Assembly (NCBI RefSeq): GCF_002217395.1 | Contig: NZ_MUHD01000003.1 | Span: forward strand, 176,060-240,059 | Length of the DNA stretch: 64,000 bases | Origin: Flavobacterium plurextorum | GTDB lineage: Bacteria; Bacteroidota; Bacteroidia; Flavobacteriales; Flavobacteriaceae | Direction: 5' to 3' | Shown here: positions 15,271 to 23,991 of the stretch, one piece after another | Position numbering within the stretch: the stretch's first letter is position 1 | Layout of the letters: every line of letters starts with the position of its first letter | Notes under the pieces: generated by a model | Told to the model about the DNA's origin: nothing | Database searches by the model: none | The model's input: the letters and a program-made list of their open reading frames with translations, nothing else | Program-made: the position numbers and the translations under genes

Positions 15271-17244
15271 TTATTCTTTTGGTAAATTAGTTCCCAGACT
15301 GTAGCTAATTGGAACGTTACTTCCTGCTGGTGAAACTCTAACATAACCCTGCATTTCTTGATGCAATGCACTACAGAAATCGGTACAATAGAATGGGAAT
15401 ATTCCTTTTTTCTGAGGTGTCCATTTTAAAGTAAGTGTTTCTCCCGGCATAATCAGCAATTCGGCAGTATTAGCTCCTTTAATGGCAAATCCGTGCGGAA
15501 CATCCCAATCTTGTTCAAGATTAGTAACATGGAAATAAACCTCATCACCTACACGAATTCCTTCGATATTATCTGGAGCAAAATGAGAACGAATACACGT
15601 CATATAAATATGTACTTTATTTCCTTCTCTAACCACTTTGGTTTCTTTTTCTCCTTTGGCTGCAAAAGGATGCTTGTTATCAGCCATTTTGTAAAACTTC
15701 AACTGTCCGTTGTTACGAATCTTATCCGCTGGAATTCCTTGTGCATAATGCGGTTCTCCGATTGTTGGAAAATCAAGCAGCAGTTTCATTTTATCTCCGC
15801 TGATATCAAATAACTGCGCACTTTGTGCTAATTCAGGACCTGTTGGCAAGAAACGATCTTTTGTAATTTTATTATAAACTACCATATATTTTCCAAATGG
15901 TTTTTCTGTATTACCACCTGGAACCATAAGGTGACCTGGAGAATAATAAGTCGCTTTTCTATCTAAAACTTTAAGATCTTTAATATTCCATTTTACAACC
16001 TCTGACGAAACAAACATTGTTGTATATGCATTTCCTTTACCATCAAATTCAGTATGTAAAGGACCTAATCCTGGTTTTTGAACTTCACCGTGCAGTGCAG
16101 CTTCATATTTCACAACTGGAATACCAGCATAAGATCCATCAAATTGTTTATTAGCAATCGCGGCTTTCAGTTTTGTAAAACTAAATACAGGAATCAAAGC
16201 TGCTAGTTTTCCACTTCCAATAATATATTCACCTGTTGGATCAATATCACAACCGTGAGGTGATTTTGGACAAGGAATCATATAGCAGATATCTTTAAGT
16301 TCTGCAGCATCAAGAATCAGCACCTCTTTTTTAATTTCAGATTTTGCTGTTTGTGTTTTTTCATCCCAAGTATTATGAGCATAGTTTGCAGGAACACGTT
16401 TTCCTTTTCCAGCTTTAATATATTCCTCTGCTTTTTTCCAGTTAACCGCCATGATAAAATCTTTATCATTTTTAGATGCGTTTACCTCAAGTAATGTATT
16501 TGCTTGTTCGGTATTATAGCAAGAGAAAAAGAACCATCCATGAGACTCTTTTTTACCTGGGTGGCTAAGATCAAAATTAACTCCAGGCGTTACAATTTGA
16601 AAAGCAAGATCTAACTCTCCTTCTTTCCCAACTTTTACAAAGCTTAAGTGCCCTTTAAAGTTTTTCTTGTACGTATTGATAGGCACATCTCCATTATCAT
16701 TGTCAGCAGGCACACTAAAACGGCTTGCTCCAACAACGTACTCTGTATTTTGAGTAATAAATGGTGAAGAGTGATTTCCTCCACAGTTTGGAAGTTCGAT
16801 AATTTCAGCCGTTCTAAAAGTTTTAAGGTCAATACGTGCAATTCTAGGTGTATTGTTTGCATTGGCAAAAAGCCAGCGTCCGTCTACCTCACCATTTGTT
16901 TGTGACAAATCAAGGTGATGCTGATCATCCCATGGCACATATCCGTGAGAAGTGTTTAACATTGGTTTTGTTTCCTCACTATAGCCGTAGCCGCTTTGAG
17001 GATCTTCAGAGAATACAGGCATTACTCTAAGCAGTCGCCCGCTTGGAAGCCCGTAAACACTCACTTGACCGCTGAATCCGCCAGAGACAAAGTTGTAAAA
17101 CTCATCGTACTTACCGGGAGCAACATATACTTTACTGGCTACATCGCCGTCAACAGTATCTGAAGAGTCTTTGGGCTTGCAAGAAACAAAAAAAGCGCAG
17201 CCCAAAGTAATGGCAAAAACTGATTTTAAAAAGTTATTTTTCAT
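15271..17244 (-). CDS. nosZ: Nitrous oxide reductase, clade II, lipoprotein-type export
   Basis: Periplasmic copper enzyme that reduces N2O to N2; 657 residues. The N-terminus is a Sec lipoprotein signal (FFVSC, Cys22), not a twin-arginine one, which is a clade II feature. The beta-propeller bears the CuZ histidines (DDQHHLDLSQT, GGNHSSPF, SPHGCDIDPTGEY, GLGPLHTEFDGKGNAYT, HYAQGI). The C-terminal cupredoxin domain carries the complete CuA site: His in DVPHGF, then Cys620, Cys624, His628 and Met631 within FYCTDFCSALHQEMQG. All ligands appear intact, so the enzyme should be active. It lies between the cytochrome c gene (34 bp) and nosL (62 bp). Confidence 0.96.
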   Translation of the reverse strand: MKNNFLKSVFAITLGCAFFVSCKPKDSSDTVDGDVASKVYVAPGKYDEFYNFVSGGFSGQVSVYGLPSGRLLRVMPVFSEDPQSGYGYSEETKPMLNTSHGYVPWDDQHHLDLSQTNGEVDGRWLFANANNTPRIARIDLKTFRTAEIIELPNCGGNHSSPFITQNTEYVVGASRFSVPADNDNGDVPINTYKKNFKGHLSFVKVGKEGELDLAFQIVTPGVNFDLSHPGKKESHGWFFFSCYNTEQANTLLEVNASKNDKDFIMAVNWKKAEEYIKAGKGKRVPANYAHNTWDEKTQTAKSEIKKEVLILDAAELKDICYMIPCPKSPHGCDIDPTGEYIIGSGKLAALIPVFSFTKLKAAIANKQFDGSYAGIPVVKYEAALHGEVQKPGLGPLHTEFDGKGNAYTTMFVSSEVVKWNIKDLKVLDRKATYYSPGHLMVPGGNTEKPFGKYMVVYNKITKDRFLPTGPELAQSAQLFDISGDKMKLLLDFPTIGEPHYAQGIPADKIRNNGQLKFYKMADNKHPFAAKGEKETKVVREGNKVHIYMTCIRSHFAPDNIEGIRVGDEVYFHVTNLEQDWDVPHGFAIKGANTAELLIMPGETLTLKWTPQKKGIFPFYCTDFCSALHQEMQGYVRVSPAGSNVPISYSLGTNLPKE

Positions 17245-17278
17245 AAGGTTATTATTTAGAATTCGATTATTTTGGTGT

Positions 17279-17755
17279 TTATTTTACCCCATCATTCTGA
17301 CGCATATATTCTAGAATGCTTCTAGCTTCGTCATCACTTAAACCTTGATTAGGCATTCTAATCATGCAAAGCTCTAATTGAGCCTGCAATTCTGGATCTT
17401 TATCAATCATAGGATCTGGATTTGTGATAAAATTCATAATCCATTGTGGTGTTCTGCGTTCCGTTACACCTTTCCATCCCGGACCAACAAGTTTCTCATC
17501 TGTAGGTTTGTGGCATGAAGTACATTTTACTTCGGCAGCTTTAAGCCCTTTTTCTGCCATTGCTTTATCTAATGAAGCTCCTAATTCTACAGTCGAGTAT
17601 TTACCAAGACCTCTTTTAGGATCATATGATTCAGCTTCCGCAGTTTTCTCTGCTGGCGGCGGAGTCGAAAAATCTTCATCTGTTTTTGATTTATCCTTTC
17701 CGCAGGACACGAAAAAGAAAATGCCAAACATTGCTATTAAAAATAATTTGTTCAT
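17279..17755 (-). CDS. Monohaem c-type cytochrome lipoprotein
   Basis: First gene of the nos operon; 158 residues. It has a lipobox (FFVSC, Cys18), an acidic/proline linker, a haem-binding CTSCH (78-82), and a Met ligand in CMIRMPNQGL (Met134 is the likelier). It probably passes electrons from the quinol chain to NosZ CuA, as is common in clade II clusters. It is transcribed from the shared FNR-like promoter region at 17790-17863. Confidence 0.9.
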   Translation of the reverse strand: MNKLFLIAMFGIFFFVSCGKDKSKTDEDFSTPPPAEKTAEAESYDPKRGLGKYSTVELGASLDKAMAEKGLKAAEVKCTSCHKPTDEKLVGPGWKGVTERRTPQWIMNFITNPDPMIDKDPELQAQLELCMIRMPNQGLSDDEARSILEYMRQNDGVK

Positions 17756-17789
17756 GTGTTTGCTTTTTTTTATTTGTTAAACTACAGGT

Positions 17790-17863
17790 CAAAGTTCCAC
17801 AACATGTATTTCTTAAATTATGATTACGATCATACTATCCCGAAAAAGTTCATGATACCTTCG
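17790..17863. promoter_or_regulatory. Divergent promoters sharing one FNR-like palindrome
   Basis: TATGAT-TACG-ATCATA (17819-17834) is a perfect 6-4-6 palindrome. On the plus strand TACCTTCG ends at 17863, and on the minus strand GAACTTTG ends at 17790. Both ends are exactly 36.5 bp from the palindrome centre. This puts the box near -41.5 of both promoters (class II activator position). One dimer could thus turn on the nos operon and the copper genes together. Confidence 0.7.
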
Positions 17864-17880
17864 TACTCTAAAATAAACAG

Positions 17881-18252
17881 ATGAAGTTTTTTGTTTACAT
17901 ATTTCTCTTTTCAGTGGTTTTCAGACCTGCATTTCCATTTTTGGATTATGTGATAAACTACCATTACATTGTTACCGAATTATGCGAAAACAAAAATGCT
18001 CCAGAACTAAGCTGTAATGGAAAATGTCATTTGAAAAAAGAACTGGCAAAAGCGTATAAAAATGATGTTCCTGCGTCTAACGAGAAAAAAATAGAAACTG
18101 CTGAAACAGTTGTGCTTTTCATCGTAAACCTTCCAGTATTCTGCTTTGAAACAGCTCATACAACCCGCTTAAAAATAAACTCAGTCTACAAAAACCTATA
18201 CTCCCATTTAGACGCAGTTTCTGTCTTTCGTCCACCGGCTTTCAACTATTAA
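17881..18252 (+). CDS. Small cysteine-motif membrane-anchored protein near copper genes
   Basis: A 123-residue protein of unrecognised family. It starts with a hydrophobic segment (3-20) that may be a signal or anchor. A cysteine-rich stretch follows, LCENKNAPELSCNGKCHLKK (about residues 35-54), with four Cys and one His that could bind a metal. A second hydrophobic stretch lies near 76-90. It is the first gene on the plus side of the FNR-like promoter and precedes a Met/His-rich lipoprotein and a copper receptor. I suggest a role in copper handling for NosZ, by context only. Confidence 0.65.
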   Translation: MKFFVYIFLFSVVFRPAFPFLDYVINYHYIVTELCENKNAPELSCNGKCHLKKELAKAYKNDVPASNEKKIETAETVVLFIVNLPVFCFETAHTTRLKINSVYKNLYSHLDAVSVFRPPAFNY

Positions 18253-18332
18253 TTTTTCAATGTTTTACACTTTATTTTCTCCGAAATCTATTTCGGCAGA
18301 AATCGTATTATCCTTATTTAAATTAATATTCT

Positions 18333-19184
18333 ATGAAAACTTTAAAATACATTACCCTTTTCCTTTTAGCAATTACCTATATCTCATGTTCTTCTGATGA
18401 TGATTCTTCAACTTCAATTCCTGCTGATGAAACACTTGGACTTCAAAAAATTCAAGAATTAACGAATGACAATCATGTCGTTGAACTGTACTCAAAAAAG
18501 GGCACTTTAATTCAAGGCTACAATGCTGTTACCATTAGAATAAAAGACAAAAAAAGCAGTGCTTATATTACAGATGCAAAAATTGACTGGACACCAATTA
18601 TGCATATGACTTCGATGCAGCATTCATGTCCAAAATCAGCTGTGACCAAAACTGCTGATAAAAAAACCTTATACTCAGGTGATATTATTTTTCAGATGGC
18701 ACAAAATGATAAGGAATTTTGGGAACTTAAAATTAATTATACAATCAACAATGTTGTTTACACCGTTGCAGATACTATTGCGGTAACTGCATCACCAAAA
18801 CGTACTGTAACCTCATTTAAAGACAATAGCGGCAACAAATATGTACTAGCTTATATCGCACCCGAAAATCCGAAAGTAGCCGTAAACGATGCGTCTGTTG
18901 GACTTTATAAAATGGAAGATATGATGACGTTTACTGCAGTAAACAATTTTAAAATAAAAATAGATCCTAGAATGCCAAGTATGGGAAATCACGGATCACC
19001 AAACAACACCGATTTAGTACAATCTCAAGCAGGAGGTTTCTATAAAGGAAAACTTTCATTGACGATGACTGGATACTGGAAAATTAACATGCAGCTTTTA
19101 AATGCCTCAGACGAAGTGCTAAAAGGAGAACCTGTAACAACAGAAAATCCTTCTAGCAGTCTTTATTTTGAAATTGAATTTTAA
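18333..19184 (+). CDS. Lipoprotein with two Met/His-rich putative copper sites
   Basis: A 283-residue surface or periplasmic lipoprotein (lipobox ISC, Cys20, followed by an acidic SSDDDSS stretch typical of Bacteroidota surface export). Two related halves each end in a Met/His motif: MHMTSMQHSCP (about 90-100) and RMPSMGNHG (about 213-221). This recalls YtkA/FixH-like copper proteins, although the domain assignment is weak. It lies between the Cys-motif protein and an OprC/NosA-like receptor, so it may hand copper to or from that receptor. Confidence 0.65.
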   Translation: MKTLKYITLFLLAITYISCSSDDDSSTSIPADETLGLQKIQELTNDNHVVELYSKKGTLIQGYNAVTIRIKDKKSSAYITDAKIDWTPIMHMTSMQHSCPKSAVTKTADKKTLYSGDIIFQMAQNDKEFWELKINYTINNVVYTVADTIAVTASPKRTVTSFKDNSGNKYVLAYIAPENPKVAVNDASVGLYKMEDMMTFTAVNNFKIKIDPRMPSMGNHGSPNNTDLVQSQAGGFYKGKLSLTMTGYWKINMQLLNASDEVLKGEPVTTENPSSSLYFEIEF

Positions 19185-19215
19185 GCATTCATTATTAATA
19201 AGCATTCATTATTAA
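19182..19215 (+). repeat. Perfect 17-bp tandem duplication spanning a stop codon
   Basis: The unit TAAGCATTCATTATTAA occurs twice in direct contact (19182-19198 and 19199-19215). The first copy begins with the stop codon of the lipoprotein gene. It looks like recent slippage, with no evident function. Confidence 0.9.
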
Positions 19216-19216
19216 C

Positions 19217-19248
19217 AAGAAAGAGGCAATTTTAGTTGTCTCTTTCTT
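19217..19248 (+). terminator. Intercistronic hairpin between lipoprotein and TonB receptor genes
   Basis: A 13-bp stem (AAGAAAGAGGCAA with its complement, one G-T pair) and a six-base loop, followed by only a weak T-rich stretch. It probably reduces but may not stop read-through into the receptor gene 15 bp later. Confidence 0.6.
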
Positions 19249-19263
19249 ATAATTTATCTAGTG

Positions 19264-21258
19264 ATGAAAAAGATAACAGCATGTATTCTAACTATTTTTT
19301 CAACAATCTGCTGGGGACAAGAACAACAAAAGGACAGTCTTTCGGCTCAAAATTTAAATGAAATTATTGTTATTGGAAAAAAAGCAGCTTTACATCAAAA
19401 ACAGCCAAAATCATTGACTTCTGTAGAAGATTATCTGCAAAAATCTACAAAAGTAAATATGATAAAAAGAGGCGCTTATGCCTGGGAACCTACAATTAAC
19501 AACATGTCTACAGAACGCACTGTTATTACTATTGACGGAATGCGCATTTTTGGAGCCTGTACTGATAAAATGGATCCTATAACCTCTTATGTCGAAGTTT
19601 CAAATTTATCAGAAGCAGCAGTTGCTTCTGGTCAGCAGGCAAGCTGTCATGGTGCAGCAATTGGCGGCTCTATAGATCTAAAACGTTCTGTCTTTAGTCA
19701 AAATACTTTGGGATGGAATGGCAGTTTTAACTCTGGTTATGAAAGTAATAATCAGCAAAAAATTATTGGAGGTTCATTGGGCTACAATAATGAAAAGTTT
19801 TACGCTCATGCGGATTTTATGCATCGTGATGCTGATAATTACAAAGCTGGTGGAAACCGAGAAATCAATTTTTCTCAATTTACAAAATACAACATTGCTT
19901 CGACTGCCGGATATTTTATAAATAAGAGAAATAATCTGGAAGCTTCACTAATTTATGATAACGCAACAAATGTAGGTTATCCCGCTCTGCCAATGGATGT
20001 TTCACTGGCTAAAGCCGAAATTATGTCTTTAAGCTATCGTTATACTCCCGATTCTGGTATTATTTCAAACTGGGAAACAAAGGTTTACGGAAACAGCATA
20101 ACTCATAAAATGGATGATACCAAAAGACCTGCCGTTCCCATTCATATGGATATGCCAGGCTGGTCTGACACCTATGGATTTTACTCTAAACTAAAAGGGA
20201 AATATAAAATACATGATTTTACAGCAGACTTAAATGCTTTCTACAACAAATCGATTGCCGAAATGACAATGTATCCTGCTGATCCCAAAGAAAATTTAAT
20301 GTTTATGTACACTTGGCCAGATGTACGAACTTTTTATAACGGTTTATCGCTTGAAGATTATATCAAAATAGCTTCAGAAACTACTTTGAGAATTGGAACT
20401 TCCGTTGGATTTCATTCTAATGATGTTGCAAATGATTTTGGATTGCAGAGCCTTCGTATTTTCTATCCCGAGATGCAGGCTTCAAAAAACCGTTTTCTAA
20501 AAAGTTTCTCTGCAAACTTTACTCAAAAAAAAGGCAGATTTGAATATGGTTTTGGAGGTGCTTATGCAGAAAGAGCTCCTTCTGTTTCTGAAGGTTATGG
20601 TTTTTATCTTTATAACAGCAGTGATTTTTATGACTATATAGGAAATCCATTTTTAAAGAACGAAAAAGCTTTAGAAGCCAATCTTTTACTGGGTTATAAA
20701 ACAAATCAATTAAGCACAAAAATTACAGCGTCATACTTTCATATAAATGATTTTATCGTAGGTCAAATTGATCCTAATATTCTGCCCATGACAATTGGAG
20801 CGTCTGGTGTAAAAAAATACGAAGCTATAAGCTATGCCTCTATTTTTAATGCCGATTTAAATTTAGAATATTCTCTATTTCAAAACTGGCTTTTAAAAAC
20901 GCAGCTGGTTTATAGTTTAGGCAAAGACAATCAAGGAAACAATCTTCCTTTTATAAGTCCAATACGATACAGTGCAGGAATTGATTATAAAAAACAGAAC
21001 TTAAATTTAGGTATTTCGGCTTTAGGAAATCTTGCTCAAAAAGAATTTGCAGCAACATACGGTCAAACAAAAACGCCGGATTATTTGATTTTTAATTTCA
21101 ATGCTGGATATCTGTTTCATTACAATCAAAATTTAATAAAACTGCAAACTGGTGTCGAAAATATTTTTGATAAATATTACACCACTTTTTCAGACTGGAA
21201 TAAAATTCCGCGAATGGGACGCAACGTCTTTGTGAATCTTACTTTCAGCTTTAGATAA
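19264..21258 (+). CDS. TonB-dependent copper receptor, OprC/NosA-like
   Basis: Outer-membrane receptor of 664 residues with a signal peptide (cut near CWGQ), a plug domain (about 30-140) and a 22-strand barrel ending in aromatic NLTFSFR. The plug has MIKRGAYAWEPTI and GMRIFGACTDKMDP, the latter equivalent to the OprC/NosA Cys-loop. The CxxxM (Cys99-Met103) and an HxM (His281-Met283) are 182 residues apart, close to the CxxxM-HxM copper site described for Pseudomonas OprC. NosA of Pseudomonas stutzeri is the denitrification copper channel of this family. The ATG at 19264 is preferred to the GTG just before it. Confidence 0.85.
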   Translation: MKKITACILTIFSTICWGQEQQKDSLSAQNLNEIIVIGKKAALHQKQPKSLTSVEDYLQKSTKVNMIKRGAYAWEPTINNMSTERTVITIDGMRIFGACTDKMDPITSYVEVSNLSEAAVASGQQASCHGAAIGGSIDLKRSVFSQNTLGWNGSFNSGYESNNQQKIIGGSLGYNNEKFYAHADFMHRDADNYKAGGNREINFSQFTKYNIASTAGYFINKRNNLEASLIYDNATNVGYPALPMDVSLAKAEIMSLSYRYTPDSGIISNWETKVYGNSITHKMDDTKRPAVPIHMDMPGWSDTYGFYSKLKGKYKIHDFTADLNAFYNKSIAEMTMYPADPKENLMFMYTWPDVRTFYNGLSLEDYIKIASETTLRIGTSVGFHSNDVANDFGLQSLRIFYPEMQASKNRFLKSFSANFTQKKGRFEYGFGGAYAERAPSVSEGYGFYLYNSSDFYDYIGNPFLKNEKALEANLLLGYKTNQLSTKITASYFHINDFIVGQIDPNILPMTIGASGVKKYEAISYASIFNADLNLEYSLFQNWLLKTQLVYSLGKDNQGNNLPFISPIRYSAGIDYKKQNLNLGISALGNLAQKEFAATYGQTKTPDYLIFNFNAGYLFHYNQNLIKLQTGVENIFDKYYTTFSDWNKIPRMGRNVFVNLTFSFR

Positions 21259-21336
21259 ACCAATTTCGAACTTCATTTTTTTCCAGTTTTAGGTTTGATT
21301 TTTAAAACAGAACATAAAAAAATAAAAATAACACAG

Positions 21337-21381
21337 TATGATTGGAATCATAGTTTGAAAATTTTGATGACAATATATTTA
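21337..21381 (+). promoter_or_regulatory. FNR-like box and promoter of the nadA operon
   Basis: A perfect palindrome TATGAT-TGGA-ATCATA (21337-21352), with TATATTTA (21374-21381) as -7; centre to end is 36.5 bp, as at the nos promoters. It implies that nadA-nadB-ric-nrdD-nrdG are switched on with denitrification. A TTTG at 21354 may act as -33. Confidence 0.7.
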
Positions 21382-21502
21382 CGCTATTAAAATTTACAAT
21401 CAAGCATCCTAAAAAACACCCAATTCTTTAAAATCTTCAGTTTTACCAACTGCAGTATTTCTTTAGTGCGCCTTGATTTTTTCAAAAAAACAGATTAAAA
21501 AA

Positions 21503-22435
21503 ATGGATAAACAATTCTTGATACAGGAAATAAACCGTCTAAAACAGCAAAAAAATGCTGTCATTCTAGCTCATTATTATCAAAATGAAGACATTCAAGA
21601 TATTGCAGATTTTGTTGGCGACAGTTTAGAATTATCCAAAAAAGCACAGGCAACCAATGCAGATGTTATTGTTTTTGCTGGAGTTCATTTTATGGCAGAA
21701 ACGGCAAAAATCCTTAATCCGTCAAAAAAAGTACTGCTTCCAGATTTAAACGCGGGCTGTTCACTTGCTGATGGCTGTGACCCGAAAGATTTTAAAATAT
21801 TCAAAGAAAAATATCCTGATCATGTTGTGGTAACCTACATTAATTGTTCTGCCGAAATAAAAGCGATGAGCGATCTCGTTTGCACATCATCAAATGCAAA
21901 AAAAATAATAGGATCTATTCCTCACAACAAGAAGATAATTTTTGCTCCCGATCAAAATCTGGGAAATTATCTTAAAAAAGAAACTCAGCGTGATTTGGTT
22001 CTCTGGGAAGGTTCTTGTGTGGTTCATGAAGCCTTTTCATTAGACAAATTAATTGAAATTTATATAAAAAATCCAACGGCAAAAATTGCCGCTCACCCGG
22101 AGTCGGAAAGTCATATTTTGAAAACGGCGCATTATATTGGCTCTACTTCGGGTATTATTAACTTTATTAAAACGGATCCTGCTTCCGTTTTCATCGTGGC
22201 TACGGAGGCCGGCATTCTGCATCAACTTTCAAAAACTGTACCTGATAAGACGCTGATCCCGGCCCCATCCACAGAAGACAACAGCTGTGCCTGCAGTGAA
22301 TGTGCTTTTATGAAAATTAATACCCTTGAAAAACTCCTGCAATGCCTCAGTAACGAAAGTCCAGAAATTAAAATATCTGAACCCTTAAGAGTTAAAGCCC
22401 TGCAGCCGATTGAAAGAATGCTTGAATTATCATAG
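21503..22435 (+). CDS. nadA: Quinolinate synthase
   Basis: Cytoplasmic 4Fe-4S enzyme that condenses iminoaspartate with dihydroxyacetone phosphate to quinolinate in de novo NAD synthesis. The 310 residues (from ATG 21503; a TTG ten codons upstream is less likely) contain the family marks AHYYQNEDIQDIADFVGDSL, FMAETAKIL, the three cluster cysteines (in LNAGCSLADGC, WEGSCVVHE and the late C-A-C-S-E-C segment), and HPE. It is followed by nadB after 18 bp. Placement in an anaerobic operon is unusual for a housekeeping gene but fits an oxygen-labile cluster enzyme. Confidence 0.95.
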   Translation: MDKQFLIQEINRLKQQKNAVILAHYYQNEDIQDIADFVGDSLELSKKAQATNADVIVFAGVHFMAETAKILNPSKKVLLPDLNAGCSLADGCDPKDFKIFKEKYPDHVVVTYINCSAEIKAMSDLVCTSSNAKKIIGSIPHNKKIIFAPDQNLGNYLKKETQRDLVLWEGSCVVHEAFSLDKLIEIYIKNPTAKIAAHPESESHILKTAHYIGSTSGIINFIKTDPASVFIVATEAGILHQLSKTVPDKTLIPAPSTEDNSCACSECAFMKINTLEKLLQCLSNESPEIKISEPLRVKALQPIERMLELS

Positions 22436-22453
22436 AACCCAAAAAACAACAAA

Positions 22454-23968
22454 ATGCTTAAAACTGACATCTTAATAATTGGCTCAGGTATTTCGGGACT
22501 TTTTTTAGCTATGAAAACAGCTCAAAAAAGACCCGATTTGTCAATTGTAATTATGACCAAAGAAAGTGCTCAAAATACAAATACACAATTGGCACAAGGC
22601 GGTATTGCGGTTGTAACCGATTTGATAAAAGACAGCTTTGACCAGCACATTAAAGATACACTGCAAGCTGGCGACGGAAACTGTGATGAAACTATTGTAA
22701 ATATGGTAATTAAGCAGGCGCCGGAAAGACTAAAAGAGCTTTTAGATATTGGAACTTCTTTTGATAAAGAGGAAAGCGGACAGTGGAATTTGGGTTTAGA
22801 AGGCGGTCATTCTACTCATCGCATATTGCATCATAAAGACAGTTCTGGTTTAGAAATTGAAAAAAAACTTCTGAATAGTATAAAAGAACTTTCAAACATA
22901 CAGTTACTCGAAAATCATCAAGTTATTGATTTGAATACTGAAAAAATTGGAGAAGAAAATCTTTGCACTGGTGCTTTTTATTATGACAAAAAAAGCAACT
23001 CTGTAAGATACATACAAACCAGAACCATCATATTGAGTACAGGCGGCTGCGGCCAGCTTTTTGAGAACACAACCAATCCTGAAATTGCCACGGGTGACGG
23101 TATTGCAATGGCTGCCCGCGCTGGGATCGAAATTGAAGACCTCCAATACATCCAGTTTCATCCCACCGCCTTGTTTGCCGGCAGCAAAAATCCGTTTTTT
23201 CTAATTTCGGAAGCAGTTCGCGGTTTTGGCGCTTATGTTGTTAATGAAGATCAAAAAAGATTCCTTTTTAAATATGATTCACGAGGCGAATTAGCAACAC
23301 GTGACATCGTTTCTCATGCCATTAACAGCGAAATGCTGCACACTAATAAAAAACACGTTTATCTTGATTGTCGTCACTTAGATCCAGTCGAGTTTTACAA
23401 AGAGTTTCCTGTAATTGCAAAACAATGCAATCTAGCAGGTTTAAAGCCCGAAAAAGATCTAATTCCAATTGTGCCGGCAGCTCATTATCAGTGCGGCGGA
23501 ATAAAAGTCGATCATAATGGTTTAACGGCAATTCAAAATCTATATGCCATAGGAGAATGCGCCAGAACAGGATTACATGGCAAAAATCGTTTAGCCTCCA
23601 ATTCCCTTTTAGAAGCTTTAGTTTTTGCACATCAAGCCTCAGAACAAATAGATAAAACAATACAAAATTTTGCATTCTCATCAAAAATACCTAATCCAAA
23701 GTTTTCTGAAATAGACACAAGTACTTGCGAAGCTTTTGCTATTCTAAAAAAAGAACTGCAAGTATTAGTTACCGTTTTTTATACCAGCGAAACTCGTGAT
23801 AAAGATCATGCAGTAGAAAAAATAAAAATGCTGAAAAATGCAGCAGTTTCTCTAATTGAAAAAGACAAAATCGCAATTCCTTTTATTGAATTCAGCAATA
23901 TGCTTGTCACAGCCTTAATTATCATTAAACAATGTAAAAAAATAAAAGAACCCATTCTAACAAATTGA
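22454..23968 (+). CDS. nadB: L-aspartate oxidase
   Basis: FAD enzyme that oxidises L-aspartate to iminoaspartate for NadA; 504 residues. It has the FAD-binding GSGISGLF at the N-terminus, NTQLAQGGIAVV, the catalytic region EGGHSTHRILHHKD, HPTALF, SEAVRGFGAYVVNE, and AIGECARTGLHGKNRLASNSLLE. NadB can use fumarate instead of oxygen, so it can work in the anaerobic setting suggested by the operon. It lies 18 bp after nadA and 23 bp before ric. Confidence 0.95.
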   Translation: MLKTDILIIGSGISGLFLAMKTAQKRPDLSIVIMTKESAQNTNTQLAQGGIAVVTDLIKDSFDQHIKDTLQAGDGNCDETIVNMVIKQAPERLKELLDIGTSFDKEESGQWNLGLEGGHSTHRILHHKDSSGLEIEKKLLNSIKELSNIQLLENHQVIDLNTEKIGEENLCTGAFYYDKKSNSVRYIQTRTIILSTGGCGQLFENTTNPEIATGDGIAMAARAGIEIEDLQYIQFHPTALFAGSKNPFFLISEAVRGFGAYVVNEDQKRFLFKYDSRGELATRDIVSHAINSEMLHTNKKHVYLDCRHLDPVEFYKEFPVIAKQCNLAGLKPEKDLIPIVPAAHYQCGGIKVDHNGLTAIQNLYAIGECARTGLHGKNRLASNSLLEALVFAHQASEQIDKTIQNFAFSSKIPNPKFSEIDTSTCEAFAILKKELQVLVTVFYTSETRDKDHAVEKIKMLKNAAVSLIEKDKIAIPFIEFSNMLVTALIIIKQCKKIKEPILTN

Positions 23969-23991
23969 ATGACTAAAACCTCTCAAAGAAA

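Noticed and set aside
17424..17780. 118-codon plus-strand ORF opposite the cytochrome c gene
   Set aside because: The minus-strand gene has a lipobox and CTSCH motif; the plus-strand frame shows no features and crosses the nos promoter region.
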